Shown in pieces: positions 46,021 through 55,548 of a stretch of DNA of 64,000 bases (positions within the stretch are counted from its first letter, which is position 1; each line of letters begins with the position of its first letter). The notes under the pieces are model-generated. The model saw only the letters and a program-made list of their open reading frames with translations. It did not search any database and was not told the DNA's origin. The position numbers and the translations under genes were made by a program. This DNA is from Acidimicrobilacustris europaeus (GTDB taxonomy: Bacteria; Actinomycetota; Acidimicrobiia; Acidimicrobiales; Acidimicrobilacustridaceae), in the NCBI GenBank assembly GCA_965194515.1, contig OZ239146.1:62001-126000 (forward strand), written 5' to 3'.

Positions 46021-46857
46021 TTAGCGAACAGGCGTCAGCGAAGACAATTGCCACTCACCATCTTCTTTGTAGGTGATTTCCCCTACGGGTGAATCGGTCC
46101 GCAAGTTGATGTGCCGTTCCATCCGCAAGAGAAGCATGTCCTGCAGGGAATACCAGTAATCGACGATGGTCGTACCCTTTTGTGGTCCGGTGAGGAGGTC
46201 GGTCTCGCGGTAGTGAAAGGTGGGAGTAGCGACCGAATTGATGTCGAGAGACTCAGCGCCGAGCGATTCGAAAGTGACGGCAGAGGTGGTAGTTCCGCTA
46301 ATGCTGTCGCTGGTTCCGATGCAGGTAGAGGTTGAAACTTCCTCCCGACGCTCACCCATCTTGATGATCTCGCTGGGAGGAGAGCAGATGAACGTAGAGA
46401 TGTTGGTGATCGACGCTGCTCCGAGGTCCCAGCTGGTTGTCGTTTGATTGCTGTGTTCTGTGAGGACGCCATTGTCGATGCAATAGTTCCAACGCTGCTG
46501 GAAGGCAGCATTGAAATCCACACTCGTTGTCCAGCAGTTGTCACCTTGGTGGGTCACGGTCACGGGAGCAAAGGTTCCGTAGTTCTGACTTGTCGGCGGA
46601 AAACTGATTGAAGCTTTTCCGGAAGCGTCAGACTGATACACACCGGCAGGTGGCCGGACAACGACAGCACCGATGGATTCAATTTTTGAGGGGTCGCCTG
46701 CGCGAAATGCTTGAAGGGCATCATCGAAAGACTTCGCACCGGGATTGTCACGAAAGACGAACATCGAAAAAAGCACGATGATCGGAATGATGACAAGAGC
46801 TGCGACGATGGATCCGGTGATGACGATCCACCGCAACGAATGTCGCGAAGCGGACAT
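46021..46857 (-). CDS. Membrane-anchored extracytoplasmic protein of unknown function
   Basis: 278 aa. An N-terminal basic patch (MSASRHSLRW) and one hydrophobic helix (about residues 11-35) anchor the protein; the rest is hydrophilic, Thr/Ser-rich and predicted to be outside. There are four Cys (NCWTT, NYCID, ICSPP, TCIGT), which could form two disulfides. A GGGGGGTGC ribosome site precedes the ATG. No enzymatic motif. Unlike the cleaved exports of this window it ends LSSLTPVR and lacks the P-x-FTG tail. Confidence 0.5.
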   Translation of the reverse strand: MSASRHSLRWIVITGSIVAALVIIPIIVLFSMFVFRDNPGAKSFDDALQAFRAGDPSKIESIGAVVVRPPAGVYQSDASGKASISFPPTSQNYGTFAPVTVTHQGDNCWTTSVDFNAAFQQRWNYCIDNGVLTEHSNQTTTSWDLGAASITNISTFICSPPSEIIKMGERREEVSTSTCIGTSDSISGTTTSAVTFESLGAESLDINSVATPTFHYRETDLLTGPQKGTTIVDYWYSLQDMLLLRMERHINLRTDSPVGEITYKEDGEWQLSSLTPVR

Positions 46858-46937
46858 TGCACCCCCCGGTCCAGTGGCCCGGGTATCAATCTACGACGGT
46901 GCGGTGGCTGCGTGCTGAACGGACCGCCGTTATGAAA

Positions 46938-48014
46938 TTAGGAAGCCTGAACTGCCGCCGAAACGGTTGCCACGGCATCGAATGCTCGCCGAAGTGCGGC
47001 AACTTCATCCTCAGCGAGTCCGAGGTCAACAACTTCGGTCCACCCTTGTGAGCCAAGTCGTACCGGAACTCCGCCTACGCCGGTCAGGCCCAGGTAGTCA
47101 TTCTCAAGCATCACCTGGAGGGGGAGCACCGTGGGCTCTCCGTTGACGACTGTGTCAATGATGTCGGCAACGGAATGAGCAGTAACGATTTCGGTGGTGT
47201 GTCCAGCGGTGGTGTGAATAAGGAATGGTTTCACTGCAGCGCGAATTTCAGGTGGTAGCTGCGCGGCGTGTGCGAACGCGCCATGCACATCGCGGCCGGC
47301 AACGATTGAAAGAAGTTCGCTTCGGTGGATGACGATTTCCTCGGGGAGTTGTTCGAGTGAGCGGCCATCTCGCTGTTCGGCAATCCATGACGCCAATACG
47401 TCGGAGGAAATTCCGTCGACGGCAACCTGACTCCATGCCGGGATGAGGTTGTCGCCGTGCTGCCCGAGCATCACCGCGTTCACGTCGGAGCGGCGAACTC
47501 CAAGCGAATCAGCGATTTCACGGCGAAAGCGGATGGAATCGGAATAGGCGCCTGCTCCTACAACGAGGTGGCGGTCGATGACGCGAGAGAAAACTTCGAC
47601 TCCCAGTTCAACCGGATTGGACTGAACGATGACAAGTGGGGGAGTGCCATCTCGCCGTGCGAGTTCCTCAGCAAACGCCGTAAAGATCCGCAGATTGGTT
47701 CGGGCCAGTGCAATGCGGTCGACGTTCTGTGTGGGATCAGTGGGGACAGTGGACCCAGCCAGCATTACAAGGATGTCAGCATCGAGTTGTTCTGGCTGAT
47801 CGATGAGTTCGATCATTGGGGCGGTGTCAGCAAACGCGTCCCGCAGATCAGCGCGAAGTCCATGAGTTTCGTATTCGCTTGCGCCACCATGATGCGCCAC
47901 GAGTTGAAGTCGAGCATCGGGAGACAGAATTTCTCGATCAAGAAGTTGTACGGCTAACTGTCGACCACAGGATCCAGCGGCGCCGACGATGGCAACGTTT
48001 TTGCGACTGCTCAT
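46938..48014 (-). CDS. Malate/lactate dehydrogenase family protein with altered substrate loop
   Basis: 358 aa. The Rossmann motif VGAAGSCG is at residues 10-17; the active-site His sits in GQHGDNLIPAWS near residue 200, with SNPVE and DSIRFRREIAD (distal Arg) as in malate and lactate dehydrogenases. The mobile loop after the third strand, normally R-x-x-G-x-x-R, reads STVPTDPTQNVDR: the first substrate-binding Arg is absent. The substrate is probably not plain malate or lactate but some other 2-hydroxy acid. The start overlaps the stop of the upstream 2-oxoglutarate oxygenase gene (ATGA at 48011-48014), so both are made together. Confidence 0.75.
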   Translation of the reverse strand: MSSRKNVAIVGAAGSCGRQLAVQLLDREILSPDARLQLVAHHGGASEYETHGLRADLRDAFADTAPMIELIDQPEQLDADILVMLAGSTVPTDPTQNVDRIALARTNLRIFTAFAEELARRDGTPPLVIVQSNPVELGVEVFSRVIDRHLVVGAGAYSDSIRFRREIADSLGVRRSDVNAVMLGQHGDNLIPAWSQVAVDGISSDVLASWIAEQRDGRSLEQLPEEIVIHRSELLSIVAGRDVHGAFAHAAQLPPEIRAAVKPFLIHTTAGHTTEIVTAHSVADIIDTVVNGEPTVLPLQVMLENDYLGLTGVGGVPVRLGSQGWTEVVDLGLAEDEVAALRRAFDAVATVSAAVQAS

Positions 48015-48964
48015 GAAACGTCTTCCGGTACGTCAATTCTGTAGTCGGTGACCTGCGTGTCGTCAGTACCGAGATCGGTGAAGTTGTCATAGGACCGCGC
48101 AGCCATGAACTCGCGCCATGCAAAGGGCCGATAGCGCGGGCCAGATGTTGAGAGTTCGGGGACAGGTTCAATGATTGATTCGCGCGGCGGATTTCCAAAG
48201 TACGGAATCGAGAACCGACGATTTTCGGTCATTGGGAGAACGCGATGGATCGCGGCGCGATAGAGATCGTTCGTCCAGGCCTGTGTGCAATCTCCAAGAT
48301 TGACCACAATCGTGCCCGGTTCGGGTGGGACATCGATCCAGTTGCCATCAGATGCCAGCGCCTGAAGTCCGCCAGTGTCGTCTTGAAGAAGAAGTGTGAG
48401 AGTGCCGGGGTCGGTGTGATGGCCAAGGGCAACCTCACCGAGGTCGGCGAGTCCATCTCGTTCATCGTCGGGAACTGGATCGCCAAGCGTGTAGAGGTTG
48501 AGACGAACGGTGCTTCCTTGGCGGGCGCAGGTGAGAGCGCTGCTTGAGGAAGGGCCAAGGTTGAGGATGGAATGAAGCAGCACTGTCGTTCGATGAGCGA
48601 GGTCGGTCATTGCCTCGAAATGCTGCACCATTGCATCGCGGAAGCCGGGAAGTTCTGGCCAGCGGTTCATGGCTTCGCCAACAGAAGGGTCAACGAAGTC
48701 GAAGACCTCTTTATGGTCTCGAACTCGTTTGGTGAGTTCGCGGTCGAACCAGCCAAGTGGGTTCTGTTCGGTGCGCCGGATGGCAGTGCGGGTTGACCGG
48801 GGAGCGTCGAAGAACCGCTCGGTCTCGCTCCATGTGTTGGCGATGACCGAATCAAGACCGTGGCCAACGAGGAGGAAGAATCCGTGGTCACGACACGCAG
48901 CGTCGAGATCCTCTCGTGCGGTGGCACTGGGATTGGAAATGTCGACGATCGGAACAGCGGGCAT
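48011..48964 (-). CDS. Isopenicillin-N-synthase-like Fe(II)/2-oxoglutarate oxygenase
   Basis: 317 aa. N-terminal PIVDISNPSATAREDLDAACRDHGFFLLVGHGL is the usual IPNS/DIOX-N start (residues 4-38), with the core HHTDPGTLTLLLQDDTGGLQ near residue 195 (metal His-x-Asp), a distal His in AAIHRVLP near 255, and R-x-S in RRFSIPYF that binds the cosubstrate. The family hydroxylates or cyclises small molecules. It sits in tight translational coupling with the MDH-like gene, suggesting oxidation of the hydroxyl it makes, or the reverse; the pathway is unknown. Confidence 0.85.
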   Translation of the reverse strand: MPAVPIVDISNPSATAREDLDAACRDHGFFLLVGHGLDSVIANTWSETERFFDAPRSTRTAIRRTEQNPLGWFDRELTKRVRDHKEVFDFVDPSVGEAMNRWPELPGFRDAMVQHFEAMTDLAHRTTVLLHSILNLGPSSSSALTCARQGSTVRLNLYTLGDPVPDDERDGLADLGEVALGHHTDPGTLTLLLQDDTGGLQALASDGNWIDVPPEPGTIVVNLGDCTQAWTNDLYRAAIHRVLPMTENRRFSIPYFGNPPRESIIEPVPELSTSGPRYRPFAWREFMAARSYDNFTDLGTDDTQVTDYRIDVPEDVS

Positions 48965-49033
48965 GTCCCATTGTGGCCCGTCGCTCGCAGCTGCGCCTTA
49001 CTCGACTCCGTGCACTCGTCCTAGGCTTAGCGA

Positions 49034-50026
49034 ATGGGTGTTCCTCTTGCGATTCTTGATCTCGCCATCATCGGTTCTGGAGATTCTGTTGCCGATGGGC
49101 TCAACGCATGTGTTGAGGTAGCGAAGACCGCAGAAGCCAATGGCTATAGCCGGGTTTGGTACGCCGAACATCACAACATGGACGCAGTTGCTTCGTCGGC
49201 AACGGCGGTCCTCATCGCCCATGTGGCAGCAAACACCGAGTCAATCCGTTTGGGTTCGGGCGGCATCATGCTCCCGAATCATTCGCCGCTCACCATTGCT
49301 GAACAATTCGGCACACTTGCGACGTTGCATCCCAACCGAATCGATCTCGGACTCGGTCGCGCTCCAGGAACCGATCAGGTCACTGTGCAAGCTCTTCGGC
49401 GTGACCCGCGTGCATCGGAGCATTTCCCCCAAGATGTTCTTGAGCTTCAGGCCTTCCTCGGCGATACGACGCGAGTTCCGGGCGTTCATGCGACCCCAGG
49501 CCGCGGAACACACATCCCCATCTACATCCTCGGCTCATCGCTTTTTGGTGCAGAACTCGCTGCAGTCCTTGGTTTGCCATTCGGATTCGCTTCGCATTTC
49601 GCTCCGCACCAACTGCGTGAAGCGGTTGCGTTGTATCGATCGAATTTTCGTCCGTCCGAGCAACTCGATCATCCGCATGTCATTGCTGGCGTGAACGTGA
49701 TCGCTTCTGATTCTGAGGATGACGCGCAGTCGCAATTCACCACGACGCGCCGCGCGCGTCTGCGCCGGTTCCTATTGAAGCCGAATGTCAATGTCCCCGA
49801 TGCCGAAGTCGACCGAATCCTGGCATCGCCTCAAGGCGCGCAGATCGCGGCGATGATGAAGCACACTGCTGTGGGAACGCCGGCTGCAGTCCGCGATCAA
49901 TTGCTGGAGTTCACCGAATATGCCGATGCTGATGAACTCATGGTGTGTCACCAGTCGCCCACAGTCGAAGGGCGTTTGCGATCGATCGAACTCACCGCAG
50001 AGGCTATGGACTTAGTTGGCGTCTAA
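49034..50026 (+). CDS. LLM class flavin-dependent oxidoreductase (MsnO8-type)
   Basis: 330 aa. N-terminal SGDSVADGLNACVEVAKTAEANGYSRVWYAEHHNM is characteristic of the MsnO8-like LLM group (EHHN near residue 40-43), followed by SIRLGSGGIMLPNHSPLTIAEQFGTLATLHPNRIDLGLGRAPGTD near 70-115. The rest of the barrel is as expected for this length. The group is thought to use FMNH2. It is divergent from the oxygenase gene at 48964 with 69 bp between. The substrate is unknown. Confidence 0.85.
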   Translation: MGVPLAILDLAIIGSGDSVADGLNACVEVAKTAEANGYSRVWYAEHHNMDAVASSATAVLIAHVAANTESIRLGSGGIMLPNHSPLTIAEQFGTLATLHPNRIDLGLGRAPGTDQVTVQALRRDPRASEHFPQDVLELQAFLGDTTRVPGVHATPGRGTHIPIYILGSSLFGAELAAVLGLPFGFASHFAPHQLREAVALYRSNFRPSEQLDHPHVIAGVNVIASDSEDDAQSQFTTTRRARLRRFLLKPNVNVPDAEVDRILASPQGAQIAAMMKHTAVGTPAAVRDQLLEFTEYADADELMVCHQSPTVEGRLRSIELTAEAMDLVGV

Positions 50027-50062
50027 GCCCTTGGGTTTGGATCAGTACGCAGTTGCTTTGAA

Positions 50063-50788
50063 TCAACTGGGTGCAACAATGATCCTCGCGACGAGCACGA
50101 CCAAGAGAATTACCGATAGCGCAGTCTGCAGCATCATCATGACCTTGACTGGTCGTGTTCGGATGCCTTCGAGTGTTGGCCCGAATGTTGACTGTGTATT
50201 GAAGGAAAGAAAGAGGTAATCGATCCAGCGAGGCGGATCCTCTGGGTGCGCGCCATTGGGCGGAAAATCAAACGCCCCACCCTTGAGGTAGGCGTCAGCA
50301 AGCTGATACCAAAGCGAGAACGCCAGCATGTTGGATGCGAAGAGCAGTCCCAAGTCAAGGATCAACCAGTTCTGGCTGGTGTTTTGAAGGCTGCGCGCCA
50401 TGATCAACGTGATCATGTTGATGATGACATTGAGAGACGCCGCCGTGAGATAAACGCAAAGAATGATCAGTGTGAATCTCGAATGGGATTCTCGAGACGC
50501 GTTGAATCGACGGCGGAGAAATTCAATGATGACGACAATAAAGACGACGACGAAAAGGACATCGGAGATTTCGCCGATTGCTCGAACGAGTTTTTCGGTT
50601 AAATCAGCATCGTTGCGGATGCCTTCAGTTCGGAGCCTCAGCACCACATCCATTGCCTGAATGAGGAGGACAACGAGAAAGAACGCACCGAGATGGATGG
50701 GGTTGCGATGCCAATCGTCTCGGCAAAGGCCGCCTTCGCAGCAGGGCAGCTCTGGTCTTGAGGTCTCGGACTCGTTGTTGTCAGACAC
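50063..50788 (-). CDS. Membrane protein with channel-like pore segment
   Basis: 241 aa with a GTG start. The N-terminal 30 residues are hydrophilic and carry three Cys in CCEGGLC; then four main helices follow, at about 33-50, 66-88, 99-125 and 140-165, then a soluble loop HPEDPPRWIDYLFLS and a short segment SFNTQSTFGPTLEG before the last helix (residues about 212-238). That last part resembles the pore loop of two-helix channel proteins (T-x-S-T-F-G-x-T), as in DUF1345-type channels, but no true TxGYG selectivity filter is present. Function is unknown. It shares a 107-bp divergent region with the binding-protein gene at 50896. Confidence 0.5.
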   Translation of the reverse strand: MSDNNESETSRPELPCCEGGLCRDDWHRNPIHLGAFFLVVLLIQAMDVVLRLRTEGIRNDADLTEKLVRAIGEISDVLFVVVFIVVIIEFLRRRFNASRESHSRFTLIILCVYLTAASLNVIINMITLIMARSLQNTSQNWLILDLGLLFASNMLAFSLWYQLADAYLKGGAFDFPPNGAHPEDPPRWIDYLFLSFNTQSTFGPTLEGIRTRPVKVMMMLQTALSVILLVVLVARIIVAPS

Positions 50789-50895
50789 AGAACAACTCTC
50801 TTGCGGTTGAGGATGTGGCCGGAATCTTGCGCTTCCGGGTCGCAGTTATGAACACTACGCCTGACTACTGTTCGGGGGTCTACAAAGGAGCTCAA

Positions 50896-52062
50896 ATGAA
50901 GTTGAAGTTCGCTGGCCTTTCCGCTCTTACTGCACTTGTTGCAGTTATGACACTGGCGGCGGGGTGTTCGTCCTCATCTTCGTCCAAGTCCTCTGACACA
51001 ATTCGTATTGGTCTCGAAGCGCCCATCACCGGATCTCTGGCGAAACTCGGCCAAGGCATGTTGAACGGTGCCAAGCAAGCCGCAACGTATGTCAACGCAA
51101 ACGGTGGTGTTGGTGGAAAGAAGATCGAGATTGTTGCCATCGACGATAAGGGCGACCCCGATGCTGGCGTGGCTGCTGCAAACAGCGCCGTGAAGGCCGG
51201 ACTCGACGCCGTCGTTGGTCCCTATAACTCAGGCGTTGGCCTGAAGACGCTTCCTATTTACATGGAGGCAGGGCTTGTGCCATTGCGTTTGACCTCTTCA
51301 GACCAAACCGCAGGAATGGGCTTCACCTTGCAGCCGATGACCTCGCAGATTGCACCAGTCGCGACCGATGCACTTGTGAAGCAACTCAAGGCCACGTCAG
51401 TTGCGCTCATCGTTGATTCCACGACCGATTACACGAAGTCTGCTGCTCAAGCTATGACCGCATCGTTGGGTAAGGCCGGAATCAAGATCACAGCAACCGA
51501 GTTGATCACGCCCGGAGCAACGTCCTACGCCGACACGGTCACCAAGGTTCTCGCAACCAATCCGTCAGCTGTCTATGTCATCACGTACTTCCCAGAAGCT
51601 GGATTGATTGCACAGGCGATGCTCGCCTCGAACACTGCGACGAAGTGTCTTGCTGACTACGGCGCCTACGACAATGACTACATCACTGCAGCCGGCATTC
51701 CCGCTGCGCAGAAGTGCCCGGTGGTTGGCGTGCCCGCACCGAGCGATTTCCCGAATAGCGCATCGCTGGTCGAGGCGTACACCAAGCAGTTCAATTCGGG
51801 TCCGGATTCATGGTCGCCGTACACCTACGACTCGGTGCTCGTTCTCGCCGACGCCATAGGCCGCGCCGGTGGCACGTCTGCCGCAGCACTGAAGACTGCG
51901 CTTGCAGCCACCAGCGGCTGGAAGGGCTGGACCGGCACGGTTGCGTTCGACGCGACAACCGGCAATCGAATTCCCGCACCTGTCACCGTCACTACGGTGA
52001 CCAGCGCCGGCGTGTTTCAGGTTGACCCAGCCTGGATCACGGCAACCGGATTCACCTACTGA
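50896..52062 (+). CDS. Leu/Ile/Val-type branched-chain amino acid ABC substrate-binding lipoprotein
   Basis: 388 aa from ATG 50896 with AAAGGAGCTCAA upstream. The signal peptide ends in lipobox LAAGCSSS (Cys near residue 23). The mature protein is a type I periplasmic-binding-fold protein (TIRIGLEAPITGSLAKLGQGMLNGAKQAATYVNANGGVGGKKIEIVAIDDKGDP in parts; IDDKGDPDAGVAAA near residue 80). Its partners, the LivHMGF transporter genes, are not adjacent. It likely captures an amino acid or amide, but aromatic or small organic acids are also bound by this family. No P-x-FTG tail. Confidence 0.85.
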   Translation: MKLKFAGLSALTALVAVMTLAAGCSSSSSSKSSDTIRIGLEAPITGSLAKLGQGMLNGAKQAATYVNANGGVGGKKIEIVAIDDKGDPDAGVAAANSAVKAGLDAVVGPYNSGVGLKTLPIYMEAGLVPLRLTSSDQTAGMGFTLQPMTSQIAPVATDALVKQLKATSVALIVDSTTDYTKSAAQAMTASLGKAGIKITATELITPGATSYADTVTKVLATNPSAVYVITYFPEAGLIAQAMLASNTATKCLADYGAYDNDYITAAGIPAAQKCPVVGVPAPSDFPNSASLVEAYTKQFNSGPDSWSPYTYDSVLVLADAIGRAGGTSAAALKTALAATSGWKGWTGTVAFDATTGNRIPAPVTVTTVTSAGVFQVDPAWITATGFTY

Positions 52063-52151
52063 GGCTGAAGCCAGGAGCGATTTCGCACCAGGATTTGAAG
52101 GAGGGGAGTGGAGCGAACAGATAGTGTTCGTTCGTTCCTTCTGGAGGTTTC

Positions 52152-55100
52152 GTGGTGGCTCGTCGTCGTTCGCTGAAGTCATTGATCGCGTTGTTGGCCG
52201 GGGCATTGCTTGCCCCGGCCATTGTCGTGTCGGCAGCGACGTCGAGCGCTCAGGTCGTTTCCAACTCAGGTCGGAATTTCACCCTTCGCTATTCGAACAA
52301 CATCAATGGTCAGATCACCATTGCCGCGAACACCTTGATGCAGTGCCCCACAGCGACCCCTGACCCCGCAGTGAACAGCGGCTGTGCAGGTGCTCGCGCC
52401 GGCACGAACGCCCGCAACAACAACACATTCGATATGGGTTGGCTTGATGTTGACTCAGATCCGTCAACCTTCGATTCATCGCAGGCGACACTTAACCTCC
52501 CATCCGACGGAGTTGTTCTTTTCGCTGGCCTCTACTGGACAGGTATCCAGAAAAAGGGCGAAGCCATTACCGGTGCAAACGGATATGTGGGTGTGCCGTT
52601 GCCACCTCCGAATGCATCGGCAATCGGACAGGTGAAGTTCAAACTTCCGGACTCGTCGGCGTATCAAACCATTACGGCCGCGAATGTTGACTTGGGTCCC
52701 ATTTCGGTCGGAAGTGGCTACGGTGCTTTCGCAGATGTCACCGAACTGGTGACCGAGGCAGGTCCTGGCATCTACACGGTCGCCGACGTTCAAACCGGAA
52801 CGGGCGGCAATACGGCTGCGGGTTGGTCACTGGTTGTTGCTTACGGGGATCAAGCCGAGCCGCTTCGAAATCTCTCAGTGTTCGATGGCTTAAAGGTTGT
52901 CTCCGGATCTAGTGCCATTGACATTGCGTTATCAGGTTTCAAGACTCCGTCGGCGGGAACAGTTCGCACAACGATCGGTGTGGTCGCTGCTGAAGGCGAT
53001 GCAGGTGCAACCGGCGATTACCTGTCAGTGAATGACAACTTGTTGACCGACGCGGTGCATCCTTCGAACAACACTGAGAATTCAACAATCGCAAATCGCG
53101 GTGCACATGTCACAACGAAGAACCCCGATTGGCGTAACCAATTGGGATACGACTCAAGTCTTTTCTCCGCCGATGGATTTCTTCCCAACGGGGCAACGAA
53201 TGCAATGTTCCGTGCGAAGACCAGCGGAGACACGTACGCACCCCAGGCCATCACCTTTGCTACCGAGCTTTTTTCTCCTCAGGTCGATCTGACAAAGACC
53301 CAAAGCTTTCCGGTGTCAACGAACGCTGAACCTGGCGCAACTATTCGTTACACAATCACCGCAACAAACAACGGCTTAGGGCCAGCCACGAATGTGGAAC
53401 TGGTTGATCCGTTGCCCGGCGGAACCACAAGTAGCGGATCACCGACGGTGACGAGTGGAGTCGGCAACGCGACGTTTGTAAGCAACTCGGTCACAGCGCG
53501 ACTTGGGTCGGGTGCCACGCCATCAAGTGGTGGCACGCTTGGTGCTGGCCAGTCTGCCTCAGTGGAATTTGATGTTGTTATTGATGGCGATGCTGGGCTG
53601 GGCAGCGCAATTTCGAATACCGCTCAGTTGCGGTTTGTCTCACCCGATCTTGGGCTTCCGATCTCAAAGGTCGCCACTCGTGTCGCGACCGTTACCTATC
53701 CCGACCCCGCGGTTGTAAAGACCATTGATTCAACGACTCCCATTTCAGGTGGCACTCGCTATCGCTTCAAAGTGCTGGTCTCAAACGCGGGCACCCTCCC
53801 GGCATCGTCACAACTGATTTCCGTAAGCGATGTGTTGGGGTCCGCGGCGACCAACATCACATCGTCGGGTTCTGGGTGGTCGTGTTCCCCCGGCGGTGCA
53901 CAAACGCTGAACTGTCAGAACTCGTTTACTGGGCTTCTCCCCGGAACTTCGTTGGACCCGCTTTTTGTTGAAGCTGATTTCGCGGCAGGACAACCAGTGA
54001 CAAACACCGCGACAGTTTCCGGTGGAGGTCAACCCACCGACCCAAATAGTCCTGCGCTACTAAACGATGTTTCAAGCGTGTCAGCGGGAATTTCTCCAGT
54101 CGCCAATCTTCGCCTCGCAAAGTCAGCGCTTACTGGAACAGTGAGTGTGGGCGCTCTCGCTGGGTACCGACTTGAACTGCGTAACTCTGGTCCGGCAGCG
54201 GCAGGAAATTCCGTTCTCGTCGATACCGTTCCTGCCTATCTCGATGTCGAAACAGTGACGACCCCTCAAGGCTCGTGCACAACAGCGGGCGGTAGCGGAA
54301 CTCCAACGACAGTTTCGTGTGCGCTTGGCACCGTCCCAGTCGGAACCACTGTCACGGTGGTCATTCGTGCTCGTGTGCAAGTGGAACTTGCGGGTACGAC
54401 GGTGATCAACACCGCAACAGCGGGTTCGGACGTCACCCCGACGCCTGTTACTGATACCGCTCCGCTCACAATCCGACCGGCAACCGATCTCTCGATCGTA
54501 AAGACCACATCAGTTGAGGTCGCACAACAGGGCGACGCAGTGTCGTGGGCTGTCACTGCTTCCAATGACGGAGGAGCGTCTGCAACAAACTTGCAGATTG
54601 TTGATCGACTTCCGGTCGCGGTTGACGCAGCATCAGTCGTCGCCACCCCCAGTAGCGGTGGATCGTGTACTCGAACAAACAGCACTGTGAGTTGCGTGTG
54701 GAGCGGCGCAACGGCAGCGAGTGCGACTCGAAGCGTGACAATCACTGCTTCTCTCGCTTCAGTGGTATCCGCTGCTGATCGACTCGCAATCAACAACGCC
54801 AGAGTTTTTGCCGTGACCGATGATTTCGATCCCTCAAACAACACTGCGTTTGCAACGACTCGAATCACGCCGTTTGCCGATTTGGAAGCTGCAGCAAATG
54901 GTCCTGGAATTGTTGCGCCCGGTGAAACTGCGACACTCTCATTTACTGCGCTCAACAACGGTCCCACCGATGCCGTTGCCGCAACGATGGTTGTCACGAT
55001 TCCAACCGGGCTTTCGGTGGAGGCAGTTCCTAGCGGATGCACCGCATCGGGCGTCACGGTTTCCTGTGCATTGGGCGATCTCGCAAACGGCGCATCGGCA

Positions 55101-55523
55101 ACGATTGACATAGAGGTGCGCTCGGCGCGTACGCCGGTTCCGGCGTCACGAGACACCGAAGTCGTCGTGGCCTCAAACACTGCTGATCCGATCCCAGAAA
55201 ACGACGCGGACCTCACTCCACTGGCAACGACCGCTGTTCCGACAATCGATTCGGTGACACCTGGATCGGGCCCGGAGTCAGGTGGCACTGAGGTAACCGT
55301 CGACGGCACAAACCTCACAACGGAAACCACCGTCGAAATCGGTGGCGTTCCATGTGAGCCGGTCGTATTTGTCACGACGTCACAGCTGATTTGCACCACA
55401 GGGCCTCAAGATCCCGGGGTGTTTGATGTGGTCGTGACAACTGCCGATGGTCAGACAGCAACGCTCGTCGGAGGTTTCACTTACGTCGAGACTCCTGACG
55501 TGAAACCTTCGTTCACGGGTTGA
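52152..55523 (+). CDS. Large secreted surface protein with DUF11-like repeats, an IPT/TIG domain and C-terminal P-S-FTG tail
   Basis: 1123 aa with a GTG start after CTGGAGG. Basic N-terminus and hydrophobic core with probable Sec cleavage after about residue 35 (VSAATSSAQ). Residues about 40-375 form a beta-rich N-terminal region (GLYWTGIQKKGEAITG, YGAFADVTELV) of unknown type. Five or so DUF11-like immunoglobulin repeats follow, each with the pattern PGATIRYTITATNNGLGPATNVELVDPLP or VSWAVTASNDGGASATNLQIVDRLP. An IPT/TIG domain (SVTPGSGPESGGTEVTVDGTNL) occupies about 1035-1110. The chain ends VKPSFTG. Such proteins are adhesin-like or surface-layer components. It has no hydrophobic helix near the C-terminus. 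Confidence 0.85.
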   Translation: MVARRRSLKSLIALLAGALLAPAIVVSAATSSAQVVSNSGRNFTLRYSNNINGQITIAANTLMQCPTATPDPAVNSGCAGARAGTNARNNNTFDMGWLDVDSDPSTFDSSQATLNLPSDGVVLFAGLYWTGIQKKGEAITGANGYVGVPLPPPNASAIGQVKFKLPDSSAYQTITAANVDLGPISVGSGYGAFADVTELVTEAGPGIYTVADVQTGTGGNTAAGWSLVVAYGDQAEPLRNLSVFDGLKVVSGSSAIDIALSGFKTPSAGTVRTTIGVVAAEGDAGATGDYLSVNDNLLTDAVHPSNNTENSTIANRGAHVTTKNPDWRNQLGYDSSLFSADGFLPNGATNAMFRAKTSGDTYAPQAITFATELFSPQVDLTKTQSFPVSTNAEPGATIRYTITATNNGLGPATNVELVDPLPGGTTSSGSPTVTSGVGNATFVSNSVTARLGSGATPSSGGTLGAGQSASVEFDVVIDGDAGLGSAISNTAQLRFVSPDLGLPISKVATRVATVTYPDPAVVKTIDSTTPISGGTRYRFKVLVSNAGTLPASSQLISVSDVLGSAATNITSSGSGWSCSPGGAQTLNCQNSFTGLLPGTSLDPLFVEADFAAGQPVTNTATVSGGGQPTDPNSPALLNDVSSVSAGISPVANLRLAKSALTGTVSVGALAGYRLELRNSGPAAAGNSVLVDTVPAYLDVETVTTPQGSCTTAGGSGTPTTVSCALGTVPVGTTVTVVIRARVQVELAGTTVINTATAGSDVTPTPVTDTAPLTIRPATDLSIVKTTSVEVAQQGDAVSWAVTASNDGGASATNLQIVDRLPVAVDAASVVATPSSGGSCTRTNSTVSCVWSGATAASATRSVTITASLASVVSAADRLAINNARVFAVTDDFDPSNNTAFATTRITPFADLEAAANGPGIVAPGETATLSFTALNNGPTDAVAATMVVTIPTGLSVEAVPSGCTASGVTVSCALGDLANGASATIDIEVRSARTPVPASRDTEVVVASNTADPIPENDADLTPLATTAVPTIDSVTPGSGPESGGTEVTVDGTNLTTETTVEIGGVPCEPVVFVTTSQLICTTGPQDPGVFDVVVTTADGQTATLVGGFTYVETPDVKPSFTG

Positions 55524-55548
55524 GCGTCGCCCCCTAGGTCGAACGCTC

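Noticed and set aside
46021..46857. Membrane-anchored protein as a sixth member of the P-x-FTG group
   Set aside because: Ends LTPVR and keeps an uncleaved N-terminal helix; no tail match.
52110..52125. GAAC-7-GTTC sequence that looks like an SOS (LexA) box before the DUF11 protein
   Set aside because: The spacer is seven bases; actinobacterial LexA boxes need four. No damage-related gene follows.
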